23,263 nt of DNA from an uncultured Collinsella sp. (lineage in GTDB: Bacteria > Actinomycetota > Coriobacteriia > Coriobacteriales > Coriobacteriaceae), in assembly GCA_900541065.1 (NCBI GenBank), contig UQIE01000028.1, positions 1 through 23,263 of the forward strand, given 5' to 3'. The position numbers were made by a program, and so were the translations under genes. Positions 1-8,578 of the stretch are shown in pieces. A model generated the notes under the pieces. That model had not been told where the DNA came from. It worked only from the letters and a program-made list of their open reading frames with translations, and ran no database searches. The number at the start of each line of letters is the position of its first letter. Position 1 is the stretch's first letter.

Positions 1-67
1 CGACCGGGTGCCCTACCGGGAGTAGCCCCGACGGTTGACAAAACTATAGGAACACCCAATGACTACC
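1..67. other. left-edge intergenic sequence, no feature recognised
   Basis: This short stretch lies downstream of the leftward glmM gene. It contains a TTGACA hexamer at 35-40, but no convincing -10 element follows it. No strong terminator hairpin with a T-tract is visible for glmM, so glmM transcription may continue past the left edge. Confidence 0.4.
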
Positions 68-1399
68 TTACAGAGCTTCCAGCGCGGCGGCGATGCGCTT
101 CATGGCGGCATCGGCGGATGCTTGGTCGGGCGCCTCGGCCAGCACGCGGATAACCGACTCGGTTCCGCTCTTGCGTACGAGCACGCGGCCCTCGCCTGCC
201 AGCGCAGCCTCGGCCTCGGCGATGGCGTTCTGCACACCCATGTTCTCGAGCGCGGCGTCCTTGTCCGCCACGTGCACGGCCACCTGCGCCTGCGGCAGCA
301 GCTTGCACGGAGCCGTGAGCTGCGAGAGTGTCTCGCGCTCGGCACGAATCACTTCCATCACGCGCAGCGAGGTCATAATGCCGTCGCCCGTGCGCTCGAT
401 ATCGCCAAAGATCGTATGGCCCGTCTGCTCGCCGCCCAGGCTGTAGCCGCCCTCGCGCATCTTGGCATACACGTGACGGTCGCCCACGCCGCTGGTCACG
501 GCGCTCAGACCGGCAAGCTCCAGCGACTTGACCAGGCCAAAGTTGCTGGCAATCGTCGGCACCACGGTACCGCCCGAGAGTCGCCCGTGCTTGTTCAGAT
601 ACACGCCGCACACGTACAGGATCTGATCGCCGTCTACCACGCGACCGCGCTCGTCCACGGCCAGGCAGCGGTCGGCATCGCCGTCGTAGGCAAAGCCCAC
701 GTCCAGCCCCTGCTCCACCACGTGGCGCTGCAGGCGCTCCATATGCGTGGAGCCACAGTCGACATTGATGTTAAAACCATCGGGCGCGGCATTGATCACG
801 CGCACGTCGGCGCCGAGCGCGTCAAACACCGGCTTGGCCACCGAGGAAGCCGAGCCGTTGGCGCAGTCAATACCGATCTTGACGCCCTGCAGCGAAAAGT
901 TCGCGCTTGCGATGAGCGAGGCAATATAGCGGTTGCGACCCTGCATGTAGTCCACCGTGGCGCCGATGTGGTTGCCCGTTGCCAGCGGTACCTCGCTCTT
1001 GCCATCGATGTAGTCCTCGATGAGCTCCAGTACGTCCTCGTCCATCTTAAAACCGTCGCTGTTGACGAGCTTAATGCCGTTATCGCAAAACGGGTTGTGG
1101 CTCGCGCTGATCATGATGCCGCAATCGAAGCAGCCCTCCACGGTCTGATGTGCCACGCCCGGCGTGGGGATCACATGCAGCATATAGGCGTCCGCACCGC
1201 TCGCGACCAGGCCGCTCACCAGCGCCGCCTCGAACATATAACTCGAGCGACGCGTGTCCTTGCCCACGATCACGCGCGCCTTAGCACTGCGGTTGGTGCC
1301 GTAATACCAGCCCACAAAACGGCCAATCTTATAAGCGTGCTCTACCGTCAGCCCAACGTTGGCCTCGCCGCGAAAGCCGTCGGTGCCAAAGTACTTCAT
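68..1399 (-). CDS. glmM: phosphoglucosamine mutase GlmM
   Basis: GlmM interconverts glucosamine-6-phosphate and glucosamine-1-phosphate, the step before UDP-GlcNAc synthesis for peptidoglycan; it is cytosolic. The 443-residue product has the usual family length. It begins MKYFGTDGFRG, the classic GlmM N-terminus. The phosphoserine loop ISASHNPFCDNGIK sits near residue 100, the metal-binding DGDADRC loop near residue 240, the sugar-binding GGEQTGH segment near residue 320, and the phosphate-binding RKSGTESVIRV loop near the C-terminus. All four domains are therefore intact. The ATG start is supported by AAGGAG five bases upstream. The gene is read leftward after the DUF4012 gene, separated by 83 bp that include a GC-rich hairpin, so it may have its own expression control. 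Identification is secure. Confidence 0.97.
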   Translation of the reverse strand: MKYFGTDGFRGEANVGLTVEHAYKIGRFVGWYYGTNRSAKARVIVGKDTRRSSYMFEAALVSGLVASGADAYMLHVIPTPGVAHQTVEGCFDCGIMISASHNPFCDNGIKLVNSDGFKMDEDVLELIEDYIDGKSEVPLATGNHIGATVDYMQGRNRYIASLIASANFSLQGVKIGIDCANGSASSVAKPVFDALGADVRVINAAPDGFNINVDCGSTHMERLQRHVVEQGLDVGFAYDGDADRCLAVDERGRVVDGDQILYVCGVYLNKHGRLSGGTVVPTIASNFGLVKSLELAGLSAVTSGVGDRHVYAKMREGGYSLGGEQTGHTIFGDIERTGDGIMTSLRVMEVIRAERETLSQLTAPCKLLPQAQVAVHVADKDAALENMGVQNAIAEAEAALAGEGRVLVRKSGTESVIRVLAEAPDQASADAAMKRIAAALEAL

Positions 1400-1418
1400 G
1401 CGCTCTCCTTACAAAATA

Positions 1419-1445
1419 GGGGCGAACAGATTGTCTGTCCGCCCC
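1419..1445 (-). terminator. GC-rich hairpin between the DUF4012 gene and glmM
   Basis: A GGGGCG/CGCCCC stem continues through one A-C mismatch into ACAGA/TCTGT and closes a 3-nt loop. Read leftward it is followed by TATTTTG, a modest T-tract. It probably ends DUF4012 transcription. It sits only about 20 bases upstream of the glmM start, so it could instead attenuate glmM. Confidence 0.5.
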
Positions 1446-1482
1446 AAAATGGTACTCGATTATCTGCGCTACCAGAAAAACC

Positions 1483-3795
1483 CTACGCCGACGCGCTATC
1501 GCGAGCCGCCTGGCATGTAGGAGTCTGACGCAGTGTAAGCGGCTTGTCCCCCGCCTCGGCCGACGTGGTCAGCGTATACGTGATCGTCGTCGTCTCGCCA
1601 GCATGCAGGTCAACGGTACCCGAATAGAAGGGGACTCCATGCCACGCAGCGGCGCCAAGACCAAACTGGGTGCCCTCAACCGTAAGGTCACTGATGTTGC
1701 CGCCCGTCGGGGCAAACAGTGAGACATTCAGACGCTCGTCGTCGCGCGCGGCATCGGGCGCGCTCGCCGCGACGTAGTCGGGCAGCTTGCCTGCCTCCTC
1801 CCGCGTCATGATGTTCGTCAGGGTAACGGTGATGCGATACGAGCACGTGCCGTCGCCGTTCTTGACGCCCTGGCCGATCTGCGTGTCGGCGTTCAGGTAC
1901 CAGTCGAGCTTGGAAAAGCTCAGGTTGTTAAAGTAAACGCCGGCAACGGGATCGGCACTCGGATCATCCGGATCGGGCAGCGAGGCGTCAATGCCCGTCT
2001 CTTTGATGGCATTCTGCTCATCATCGTTTCTCATCCAAGCAATCAGACGGCCCTCTTCGGCACCGCGCTCGAATGCACCGACAAGCTTTGTAACGTCGAC
2101 GTCACCGATGCCACCGAGAATCTTGTCGAAGGCAGCGCTGGCAACGGATGCAAAGATGCCGTCCGACTCCTCGACCGGATAGTTCCAGTACACATCGTGC
2201 ATGAGGACCTTTGCGGCGTTGGTGCCGTCGACAACCGTTCCGTCGGGCAGCGACACGTTACCGACCAGGCCCAGCAGATACTGCAGGAACACCGGGTCGA
2301 TACCCACGACGCCGTCAACGTCCTGCCCATACTGGGACTTCCACAGCGCGGCGACACGCTGCGAGTTGCGAGGCCAATCGGGCGAATACGCGTTACCAGA
2401 GTTGTACAGGTTACTGTGGTCACCAAACAGTGCCTCGTCCTCTTCGTCGACGCTCTCAACCGCCTCGTCTTTGCTAAGCGCAATACATGGAACAAAGTCA
2501 CCAATCGACATCTGGCCGTCGGTGACCGAAATCAGGCCCTGCGAACCGCCAAAGCCGCCGCAAGCACGAATCTCGACGTTGTTCATGGCGTACACAAGGT
2601 AGTTGCGCGTCTGGCCGTTGGCGCCGAGCATCTGGGGAAGGACGGGGGCAACCTTCTCCGCCGCGTCAACCGCGCCGTTGAGGGTGGCAAAGCCGTCCTT
2701 GGCCTTATCGACCAGCTCGGTCACCTGGGAAATATGAGTATCGCCAATGCCCTGGACCTTCTCGTTGGCGCTCTTGAACACCTTCGAGCTGCTGGAAAGC
2801 GAATCGGCGACCGCCTGCAGCGCGGACACGTTAATCATGCCGTCCTGGAACAGCTTGCCGGGCGTGGCCTGCGAAAGGTTATCGGCCATGGGAACCAGCG
2901 CATTGCTCGAGACATCGGACAGGGCATCAATCATGGTGCGGGCTGCGTTGATGTCACTGCCATACACCGGGATAAACGATGCCGCCGTCCACAGCGGGCT
3001 CGAGGTCTCCGCCTTCATGCTGTTGCAGAGCTCATCGATCTTCTTCGCGTCGTCAGGCAGCGTCGAAAAATCGCCCGACGTGACCTTATCCTTAAGGCCA
3101 CCGACGATCTCGACAGCCTCCTTCGCTTCGCTCTTTACGGTCTTTGCCGAGTTAAGCAGCATAAAGCCGCTTGCGCCAAGCACAACGAGAAGCACCACGA
3201 CTACAGCGGCAATAATGGCGCCAGTGTGACGCTTTTTGCGCTCGCCCTTGCGATGGCGATGACGGACCAGACCGTCAGAGGTCGAACTCGACGAAGCATC
3301 GCTACCGTAGTTCAAGCCAAAATCGTAATAATCTTCCTTGGAACCCGAGCCCGCAAACTCGGCACCGCTATCATCCAGGCGGGCGAACGTGCCAGTCTCG
3401 GAGGCGCCGGTGTAGATCGTGCCAAGGTTACCCGTAAGCCCCGCGCCACCAGCAGAGGGAGTATTGTTGGCGGCCTTGCCGGCATTAACGTTGCCGGCAG
3501 CATTCGCGGCGTTGGCAGCACCTGCGTTGTTCGCAGGCACCGAAGGAGCCTCGCTCGGCTGCGACGCGGAGGTTGCACCGCCCGCAAAGACATTCCCTCT
3601 TGCACGGCCAGTCTTTTTTGCCTTTTGAGACTGCTCGTACAGAGCGGTAAACATCGCCGTCTCGCCCGGGGACACGCGCTTACCGGAACCGCCCTGTCCA
3701 GCGCCGCCCGGCGTGCCGGCCTTACCAGCCCCGTTCGGACGCGGCGGAACTGCAGGACGGCCGCTATCGCTGCCCTTAAAGTGATTACCAGCCAT
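1483..3795 (-). CDS. DUF4012 domain-containing, membrane-anchored protein
   Basis: The ATG at 3795 is preferred over an in-frame codon 27 bases upstream because GAGG lies about eight bases before it; this gives 770 residues. The N-terminal 190 residues are low-complexity and rich in Gly, Ala, Asn, Ser and Pro, and end in a basic patch (RHRHRKGERKKRH). One hydrophobic segment (AIIAAVVVVLLVVLGASGFMLL) follows at about residues 192-214. The rest should be extracytoplasmic: a helical section with an AKTVKSEAKEAVE start, then the conserved DUF4012 core (YLVYAMNNVEIRACGGFGGSQG, DWPRNSQRVAALW, VDGVVGIDPVFLQYLLG), and a beta-rich C-terminus. DUF4012 proteins are cell-surface proteins of Gram-positive bacteria, often near polysaccharide genes. 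Their biochemical role is not established and none is assigned here. Confidence 0.88.
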   Translation of the reverse strand: MAGNHFKGSDSGRPAVPPRPNGAGKAGTPGGAGQGGSGKRVSPGETAMFTALYEQSQKAKKTGRARGNVFAGGATSASQPSEAPSVPANNAGAANAANAAGNVNAGKAANNTPSAGGAGLTGNLGTIYTGASETGTFARLDDSGAEFAGSGSKEDYYDFGLNYGSDASSSSTSDGLVRHRHRKGERKKRHTGAIIAAVVVVLLVVLGASGFMLLNSAKTVKSEAKEAVEIVGGLKDKVTSGDFSTLPDDAKKIDELCNSMKAETSSPLWTAASFIPVYGSDINAARTMIDALSDVSSNALVPMADNLSQATPGKLFQDGMINVSALQAVADSLSSSSKVFKSANEKVQGIGDTHISQVTELVDKAKDGFATLNGAVDAAEKVAPVLPQMLGANGQTRNYLVYAMNNVEIRACGGFGGSQGLISVTDGQMSIGDFVPCIALSKDEAVESVDEEDEALFGDHSNLYNSGNAYSPDWPRNSQRVAALWKSQYGQDVDGVVGIDPVFLQYLLGLVGNVSLPDGTVVDGTNAAKVLMHDVYWNYPVEESDGIFASVASAAFDKILGGIGDVDVTKLVGAFERGAEEGRLIAWMRNDDEQNAIKETGIDASLPDPDDPSADPVAGVYFNNLSFSKLDWYLNADTQIGQGVKNGDGTCSYRITVTLTNIMTREEAGKLPDYVAASAPDAARDDERLNVSLFAPTGGNISDLTVEGTQFGLGAAAWHGVPFYSGTVDLHAGETTTITYTLTTSAEAGDKPLTLRQTPTCQAARDSASA

Positions 3796-3944
3796 AAAGA
3801 AATCCTCGCAATTGAGTCGCAATGAAAAAGTCCATAACGTTGCTAGTTTATGGCATTTTGAGCATCGACAGCTAAACTCCAGACACGGACATCAATTGGC
3901 GAAAATGCGGCACAACACCTTTTCTGTCTTGGCGGCGGCGCTAG

Positions 3945-4967
3945 CTACACCGTAAGGAACATCATCACGATGATCATGACAAAGCCGATAAGGTCGGTCG
4001 GCAAAAACACCGTCCCCAGCATAACGGCGCTGGTGATGGTCGCCGAAACCGGCTCCACAGTTCCGATGAGGCTCGCACGTACCGAGCCGATGTCCTTAAC
4101 GCCCTGCATATAGAGCATGTAAGCAAAAAACGAGCCGATAACCACGAACACCGCGAGCGCCTCGACGCCGGCAGCGTCGAGCGCCGGCATATGCGCCCAG
4201 GGCTGCACGAAGACGCACGAGACCACGCCCGCCGTGAGCATTGCCGAACCCGTGACGATGGGGCTGCCGTATTCGGGCAGGATCTTGGCGGGAATCACCG
4301 CCATACACGCGGCGCTGACCGCACACATAAGACCTGCTGCCAGGCCAAGCGGCGAAATATTCAGGCTGGTGGGGTCGCCGCCGGTGGCGATTAAAAAGGT
4401 TCCACCCAGAGCCAGGCCAATGCCGATGACTTCGCGAGTACGCGGCATACGGCGATCGGTCACGCAGGCGTAGCCCATGATGATAACGAGCTGCAGGCAC
4501 TGGAGCACCGTCGCGGTTCCGGCGTTCGTCAGGCGCACGGCCGAAAGATAGCAAAACTGGTTGAACAGCAGGCCAAAAGCGGTAAAGAGCAGCAGCTGCT
4601 TGCGATCAGCGGGCGTCGTCCAAAGCTTGACCAGGCGTGCGCGGTCGCGCGTGACAACCACAGCCATAAAGAGCAGGCCGGCGAGAATCTGACGCACGCT
4701 CATAAGCCACAGCGTATCGACATGGTAGGTATCGAACAAAAAACTCGCGCTGGTGCCCGAGAAGCCCCAAAACGAACCGCCCACCAGCGTAGCCAAGACG
4801 CCCGTGATCATCTTGCGCGTCGAAGCGCTGTTCAGGCGGTCGCGCCATGCGCGACGGGTGTTGCGGCTGAGCTCGTCGGTGCCCTCGGGCACATCAATGT
4901 TCGATATATCGGTCATCGGCACCGAAGCCCCTGCGCCTTCGACCTGCTCGACACACTCTTTGCTCAT
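3945..4967 (-). CDS. EamA/DMT-superfamily permease
   Basis: The 340-residue product has a hydrophilic N-terminal tail of about 50 residues, then roughly ten hydrophobic segments arranged as two EamA repeats. The first begins KMITGVLATLVGGSFWGFSGTSASFLF, a typical repeat opening. The second repeat ends with SVRASLIGTVEPVSATITSAVMLGT, which carries the conserved EP motif in the penultimate helices. The ATG is supported by GGGGGAG four bases upstream. Members of the drug/metabolite transporter superfamily export or import amino acids, nucleosides or other metabolites across the inner membrane. The substrate cannot be predicted. The gene stands alone in the leftward direction, with the DUF4012 gene 150 bp downstream. 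Confidence 0.9.
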   Translation of the reverse strand: MSKECVEQVEGAGASVPMTDISNIDVPEGTDELSRNTRRAWRDRLNSASTRKMITGVLATLVGGSFWGFSGTSASFLFDTYHVDTLWLMSVRQILAGLLFMAVVVTRDRARLVKLWTTPADRKQLLLFTAFGLLFNQFCYLSAVRLTNAGTATVLQCLQLVIIMGYACVTDRRMPRTREVIGIGLALGGTFLIATGGDPTSLNISPLGLAAGLMCAVSAACMAVIPAKILPEYGSPIVTGSAMLTAGVVSCVFVQPWAHMPALDAAGVEALAVFVVIGSFFAYMLYMQGVKDIGSVRASLIGTVEPVSATITSAVMLGTVFLPTDLIGFVMIIVMMFLTV

Positions 4968-5198
4968 TCCACTCCCCCGAAACAGCCTGGAAACAATTCG
5001 GCTTACCTTACCACGGCGAAGTCACCAGCTGGAGGCTTGTCCGCTTATCGGTAGGACAATTCCGCAGGCGTCTTTCCATAGCTCGATACCGCAATGGCCT
5101 TGCATTATGCGACAGCCAAATCGCGGCAGCAGGCTCTTTTGAAATGGATGCGACAAAGCCCCCGAATTCCACAATGTAAGCGATTTTTAAAAATGTTC

Positions 5199-5227
5199 TT
5201 GCCACCGAGTTCAGGCTCCGTTATATT
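5199..5227 (+). promoter_or_regulatory. sigma-70-type promoter of tRNA-Val
   Basis: TTGCCA at 5199-5204 and TATATT at 5222-5227 are separated by exactly 17 bases. The -10 box ends about 30 bases before the tRNA. This is one of the clearest promoters in the window. Confidence 0.75.
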
Positions 5228-5256
5228 ATGCCTTGCGCGCTTGCGCACCCTTGATC

Positions 5257-5331
5257 GGGCGTTTAGCTCAGGGGGAGAGCGCTTCCCTGACACGGAAGAG
5301 GTCAGAAGTTCAAATCTTCTAACGCCCACCA
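5257..5331 (+). tRNA. tRNA-Val (anticodon GAC)
   Basis: The full cloverleaf can be read. The acceptor arms are GGGCGTT and AACGCCC. The D stem is GCTC/GAGC. The anticodon stem is CTTCC/GGAAG with loop CTGACAC, giving anticodon GAC. A 5-nt variable loop follows, and the T stem is AGAAG/CTTCT with loop TTCAAAT. The CCA end is encoded, so the 75 bases include CCA. GAC reads GUC/GUU valine codons. Confidence 0.97.
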
Positions 5332-5339
5332 AATGTTCG

Positions 5340-5376
5340 CAGCTCAGAGACTATGTCCTCTGGGCTGTTTTGTTTT
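5340..5376 (+). terminator. rho-independent terminator after tRNA-Val
   Basis: CAGCTCAGAG pairs with CTCTGGGCTG (one G-T wobble) across a short loop and is followed by TTTTGTTTT. It lies nine bases after the tRNA CCA end. Confidence 0.8.
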
Positions 5377-5557
5377 ATGTCGCCAAATCAGTTGGCAGCT
5401 CCAACCGCCCAACTAGCCAAAAGCCGACCATCTACTTGCCGATCTATTCATCGGCATAACCAATCAGTCCGCACCGCAACTTCTCAGCAAAACGCCGCGA
5501 TGTCTGCGCCCTGCGGTATCCTTGAGCCACTTGCACCTGCAGCACCAAGGAGCCGCC

Positions 5558-6244
5558 ATGCGCACCGAGCTCGATGTCCCCTTTTCGCACAAAGAAGAAG
5601 CCAAGGCGCTGGGCGCCAAATGGGACCGGACCAAGAAGATCTGGTATGTACCCAGCGGCGTCAACCCCGAGCCCTTTGCCGAGTGGCTGCCCGGTGTTGA
5701 CCGATCCGACCCCTCAGCGCCGTATATATATCTAGTACTGGGCAAGCGCGAGTGCTGGAAGTGTCACAAAGAGACCTCGGTCGCAGCCTTCGGCATTCCC
5801 TATCGAACCGATAACGACGAGAGCATCGCCATCGCGCACGCGCCCAACGAAGCCGGGTACATTGCCATCGACACGGCCAACGCCAACGCACTCGCCATCG
5901 TGCCCGCTCTTGGCTGCGTACCGGGCGAGATCCGCGACTACCTTCATAAGCGCTGCGGCTACAAGCCCGTAGGCGCGCGAGCCTCCAAAGCCCCGTCGCT
6001 CGGCAACACGTGCACCAGTTGCGACGCGCTGCAAGGCAGCCGCTATCTGTTCGAGGAGCCCTCGTCCCCGTTTGCCCTCACTGCCATCAACAAGCTGCCG
6101 GCACTGGAGTTTATACGCGTCGAAGTTGCCGGCGTCTTTGGCGTCCCGGTCACGCGTACCGACTTTGACCAGGCGCTCTTTACCTGGGCACGCGACCATC
6201 ACGCCGAGTTCCACAAGCAACTCGGTGAGGGGATTTATTTGTAG
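5558..6244 (+). CDS. DUF5710 domain-containing protein with two CxxC pairs
   Basis: The ATG at 5558 is preceded by AAGGAG at a 5-base spacing, giving 228 residues. Residues 1-45 (LDVPFSHKEEAKALGAKWDRTKKIWYVP) match the DUF5710 pattern, a small module often found with topoisomerase/primase-like or plasmid-associated proteins. Two Cys pairs follow, CWKC at residues 66-69 and CTSC at 152-155, which could together bind one zinc ion. The part between them (NEAGYIAIDTANANALAIV) has no recognisable catalytic motif. The C-terminal part (SSPFALTAINKLPALEFIRVEV) looks globular. The function is unknown; nucleic-acid binding is only a guess. The gene follows the tRNA-Val terminator and converges on the small zinc-ribbon gene, with 37 bases between the stops. 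Confidence 0.82.
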   Translation: MRTELDVPFSHKEEAKALGAKWDRTKKIWYVPSGVNPEPFAEWLPGVDRSDPSAPYIYLVLGKRECWKCHKETSVAAFGIPYRTDNDESIAIAHAPNEAGYIAIDTANANALAIVPALGCVPGEIRDYLHKRCGYKPVGARASKAPSLGNTCTSCDALQGSRYLFEEPSSPFALTAINKLPALEFIRVEVAGVFGVPVTRTDFDQALFTWARDHHAEFHKQLGEGIYL

Positions 6245-6281
6245 AGGCAAAAGACACTCACAGCCAACTCCTCCGCATCAC

Positions 6282-6566
6282 CTATCCCTCGTCGCCGGCG
6301 TCGTACACGATATCGAGGCCACAAACAGGGCATTTCTCCGGATACACCGGCATATGAACGCCTGTCCGTTTTCTCACTTCGTCGCTGAGTCTGTCGCGCG
6401 CATCGATGAACCGAATGTCGAGACACGGTATTTGCGAGCCGCAGCAAGGGCAGGTGACGACAAACGACGCGCAATCAACCTCTACGCTCGGAAACATATT
6501 GTTGTCTATAAGGGCACACGGCAGTTTTCCGTACTTCCCCATCGCAATATCGCCTCGCCAGCTCAT
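6282..6566 (-). CDS. small zinc-ribbon protein
   Basis: This leftward frame encodes 94 residues from the ATG at 6566, which has GGGGAG five bases upstream; a longer in-frame extension has no such site. It contains CPCC and a further Cys (CPCCGSQIPC) in the middle and CPVCG near the C-terminus, the two knuckles of a zinc ribbon. The segment between them (LDIRFIDARDRLSDEVRKRTG) is charged. The gene lies 122 bp downstream of the SRA-like/HNH endonuclease gene on the same strand and may be co-transcribed with it. No family name can be given. Confidence 0.72.
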   Translation of the reverse strand: MSWRGDIAMGKYGKLPCALIDNNMFPSVEVDCASFVVTCPCCGSQIPCLDIRFIDARDRLSDEVRKRTGVHMPVYPEKCPVCGLDIVYDAGDEG

Positions 6567-6688
6567 ATACGCTCCCCTCTCGCTATACAAATCAGGAAGA
6601 GCATGCACCGGCGGGCGTGCGCGAGATTGCATCGCCACGCGATCCGATCAAACAACACGATCGTCAAAGAATGCCAAAGCCAAATACG

Positions 6689-7771
6689 CTAATACGGCAG
6701 AAGCCCCGCCTTTTCACGCTTCTTTTCCGAGCGATCGAACTCAATGCGATGGGCCTCAAGAAACACCGTATCGGGTCGCCACTGACGCTCATCCGGCTGC
6801 CTTAGCGTCGCACCCGCAAAGGAAGCGTAGTCGGTCTTATCCAGCAGGTACGATCCGCACAGCCGATATTCGCCGCAAACAGGCTCAAACGAAATCAGGT
6901 GAGCATCAAATAGGGAATGAAGATCGCGCCGAAGCAGAATACCGTTGCTGGCAACCTGCGATTTGGGTCCCGAGTAATTCTCGATATGTGCAGCCTCCAG
7001 AGCTTCACTGACGCCGCAGTCCGACACCGCGCAACGGCCATCATAGGCGGCAACGAGCTGCTTGCGGAACCATTGCTGCCCCAATCGCTCGCGCCTTAAC
7101 GCATAGCGGACCTTTTCGTCGTCGGTCGCACCCTGTCCGGCAAACTCAATATCGACGGGTATGTGCTTCAGATAACTCATGTCGGGCGCAAAACGAGGGT
7201 CCGGTCCGCCTTTATGAACAGGACCGTGCAGAACAAACCATCCATTTTCGGGCTCGAACCGCTCAACAAACGCAAGGCCGAGCACCTTATAGCCCACCTC
7301 GGTTGCAAATATGACTCCGACTGGGACGCCACATTCCATGCAGTTGAGCATTTTACGGTTGTAATTCTGGTCTCGAGAACCAACGGCTCCTGGCGCTTGG
7401 ACCGAATACTTAATGACCCACGTACCGTCATCCAAATAGAGCGGAGGCACATCGGTGTAGAAGCTCTTTTTAGAGTTATGGACCGAAAGCGCAAAGATCT
7501 TATTGGGATCTTGCTTCACCCGATCCTGGCCCGGCCAGAAGATCCCTGAATCCCGCGTTACGGGAAAGAAGTCCGAGCCAATTCTCAAACGGTACTGATA
7601 CTGAGGACTATCTTCCTTGGTGTGGTGCGGAAGGCTGGTCCAAACGCCGCCGCGCTGTTCCTCACCCAGAAACCACTCCCATGCCTCAACGTATTCGGAA
7701 GGCACGAGACTGCAGGCGCGGTCATAGCTTGGTCCATCCATCAACGGAACAGCAAGGTCAATGTCGTTCAT
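6689..7771 (-). CDS. SRA-like/HNH endonuclease, putative type IV restriction-like protein
   Basis: From the ATG at 7771 (AGGTG six bases upstream; a GTG nine bases earlier is the alternative) the product is 360 residues. The C-terminal third is a clear HNH_2-type nuclease. It has a Cys pair in GRCAVSDCGV near residues 246-251, the EAAHIENY motif with His about 262, and SNGILLRRDLHSLFDAHLISF carrying the Asn and His of the finger. The preceding region (SRDQNYNRKMLNCMECGVPVGVIFATEVGYKVLGLAFVERF) resembles the SRA-like modified-base-reading domains paired with HNH nucleases in McrA-type proteins. By analogy it would cut DNA carrying modified bases. The SRA assignment is from pattern recognition; the HNH call is firm. 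A zinc-ribbon gene follows on the same strand. Base composition is lower in GC than the housekeeping genes, consistent with an acquired gene. Confidence 0.82.
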   Translation of the reverse strand: MNDIDLAVPLMDGPSYDRACSLVPSEYVEAWEWFLGEEQRGGVWTSLPHHTKEDSPQYQYRLRIGSDFFPVTRDSGIFWPGQDRVKQDPNKIFALSVHNSKKSFYTDVPPLYLDDGTWVIKYSVQAPGAVGSRDQNYNRKMLNCMECGVPVGVIFATEVGYKVLGLAFVERFEPENGWFVLHGPVHKGGPDPRFAPDMSYLKHIPVDIEFAGQGATDDEKVRYALRRERLGQQWFRKQLVAAYDGRCAVSDCGVSEALEAAHIENYSGPKSQVASNGILLRRDLHSLFDAHLISFEPVCGEYRLCGSYLLDKTDYASFAGATLRQPDERQWRPDTVFLEAHRIEFDRSEKKREKAGLLPY

Positions 7772-7923
7772 CGCCAGCACCTACAACCATACGAACGCGA
7801 GTCATGCCCCTCAATAATATGGCCGAGAGTCAATTATTACGAGATCTCATTCCGCGATCGGCACATCGTTGATGCTCTCGGTTTGCCGCTGGCGCGCTTG
7901 TACCCCGCTACCCCACTTCCCTG

Positions 7924-7929
7924 TATACT
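7924..7929 (+). promoter_or_regulatory. possible -10 box for the gene at 7987
   Basis: TATACT lies about 58 bases upstream of the GTG start. The only -35-like hexamer (TTGTAC at 7898-7903) is 20 bases away, too far for a standard promoter, so the assignment is tentative. Confidence 0.3.
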
Positions 7930-7986
7930 GATGTAGCACGTGTTTCATCCGGGCTTGTTGGGCCGGGTCGTTCATGGGAGGTTCTT

Positions 7987-8478
7987 GTGGCTGTTTCGAA
8001 TCCGCCTAAGGGAAGCGTTTCTTCTTCGTCCATCAAGCCGGTTACGCGCAAGGCCGTGCGTTGCCAGCGCGAGGTCGCTTGGCTTGTCACGCAGGCGGCG
8101 GGCAGGCTTGTGGCGACCACTCAGGACGTCAATGCGCCTACGCCGAGCTTTGTGTTAGCGGCGGCGCTGGATTTTGTGCGCCAATTGGAGGTTGCCGCGC
8201 AGGATGCCAACGGCCACCTCGACTACCAGAACGTTATGGCGCCCGACCTGCAAACGTTCTGCCACATGGCCAAGTTGCCTGCCGCGCCCAATGCGCTTTC
8301 GGACGCAGGCTACATGTTTACGCTCTCGGGCGCGGACCTTATCCGCGACATCTATGCATACTGCAGCGAGCTCGCCGAGCGCCACGTCTTTGACGCGGCA
8401 GAAGTCAAACCGGGAAATGTCATCAAGCTGGTTCTTAGGCTGTTCCTGATAGACGGGTTCGGGGCCATGCCGGCGTAA
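7987..8478 (+). CDS. conserved-looking hypothetical protein, 163 residues
   Basis: The start is a GTG with GGGAGG five bases upstream, a strong ribosome binding site. The protein is mostly predicted helical, with a Ser-rich N-terminus (NPPKGSVSSSS), and has no membrane segment or known catalytic motif. Features worth noting are RCQREVAWLVTQAAGRLVATTQDV, SFVLAAALDFVRQLEVAAQDANGHLDYQNV and the C-terminal AEVKPGNVIKLVLRLFLIDGFGAM. High GC and third-position bias match the host genes, so it is probably a long-resident gene. It is divergent from the HNH gene (215 bp apart) and convergent with the AlbA_2 gene. I do not recognise the family. Confidence 0.7.
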   Translation: MAVSNPPKGSVSSSSIKPVTRKAVRCQREVAWLVTQAAGRLVATTQDVNAPTPSFVLAAALDFVRQLEVAAQDANGHLDYQNVMAPDLQTFCHMAKLPAAPNALSDAGYMFTLSGADLIRDIYAYCSELAERHVFDAAEVKPGNVIKLVLRLFLIDGFGAMPA

Positions 8479-8534
8479 GCCGAGTCTTTAGCATCACCGT
8501 CGACTGGGCAACAACCGCTTTACCTTAATGGACG

Positions 8535-8556
8535 CCAATCGAGGGTCGATTATTGG
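8535..8556. terminator. small hairpin between convergent genes
   Basis: AATCGA and TCGATT pair across GGG and are flanked by CC/GG with a small bulge. It lies between two convergent genes but has no T-tract on either strand, so termination activity is doubtful. Confidence 0.25.
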
Positions 8557-8578
8557 GTCGCCTCGTCCACTAACGCAT

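Noticed and set aside
35..40. TTGACA as a -35 box at the left edge
   Set aside because: No acceptable -10 hexamer at 16-18 bases, and it would drive transcription antisense to glmM.
59..1528. Long open frame on the plus strand across glmM
   Set aside because: It is antisense to an unambiguous glmM with intact motifs; its translation is rich in His, Ala and Arg as expected from GC bias on the opposite strand of a high-GC gene.
2197..3825. Long plus-strand open frame opposite the DUF4012 gene
   Set aside because: Antisense shadow of a high-GC gene; no recognisable domain, and the opposite frame has a ribosome binding site, a membrane segment and DUF4012 motifs.
5257..8478. Genomic island integrated at tRNA-Val
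   Set aside because: The accessory genes follow the tRNA, but I found no second copy of the tRNA 3' end as an attachment site, and no integrase gene is present in the window.
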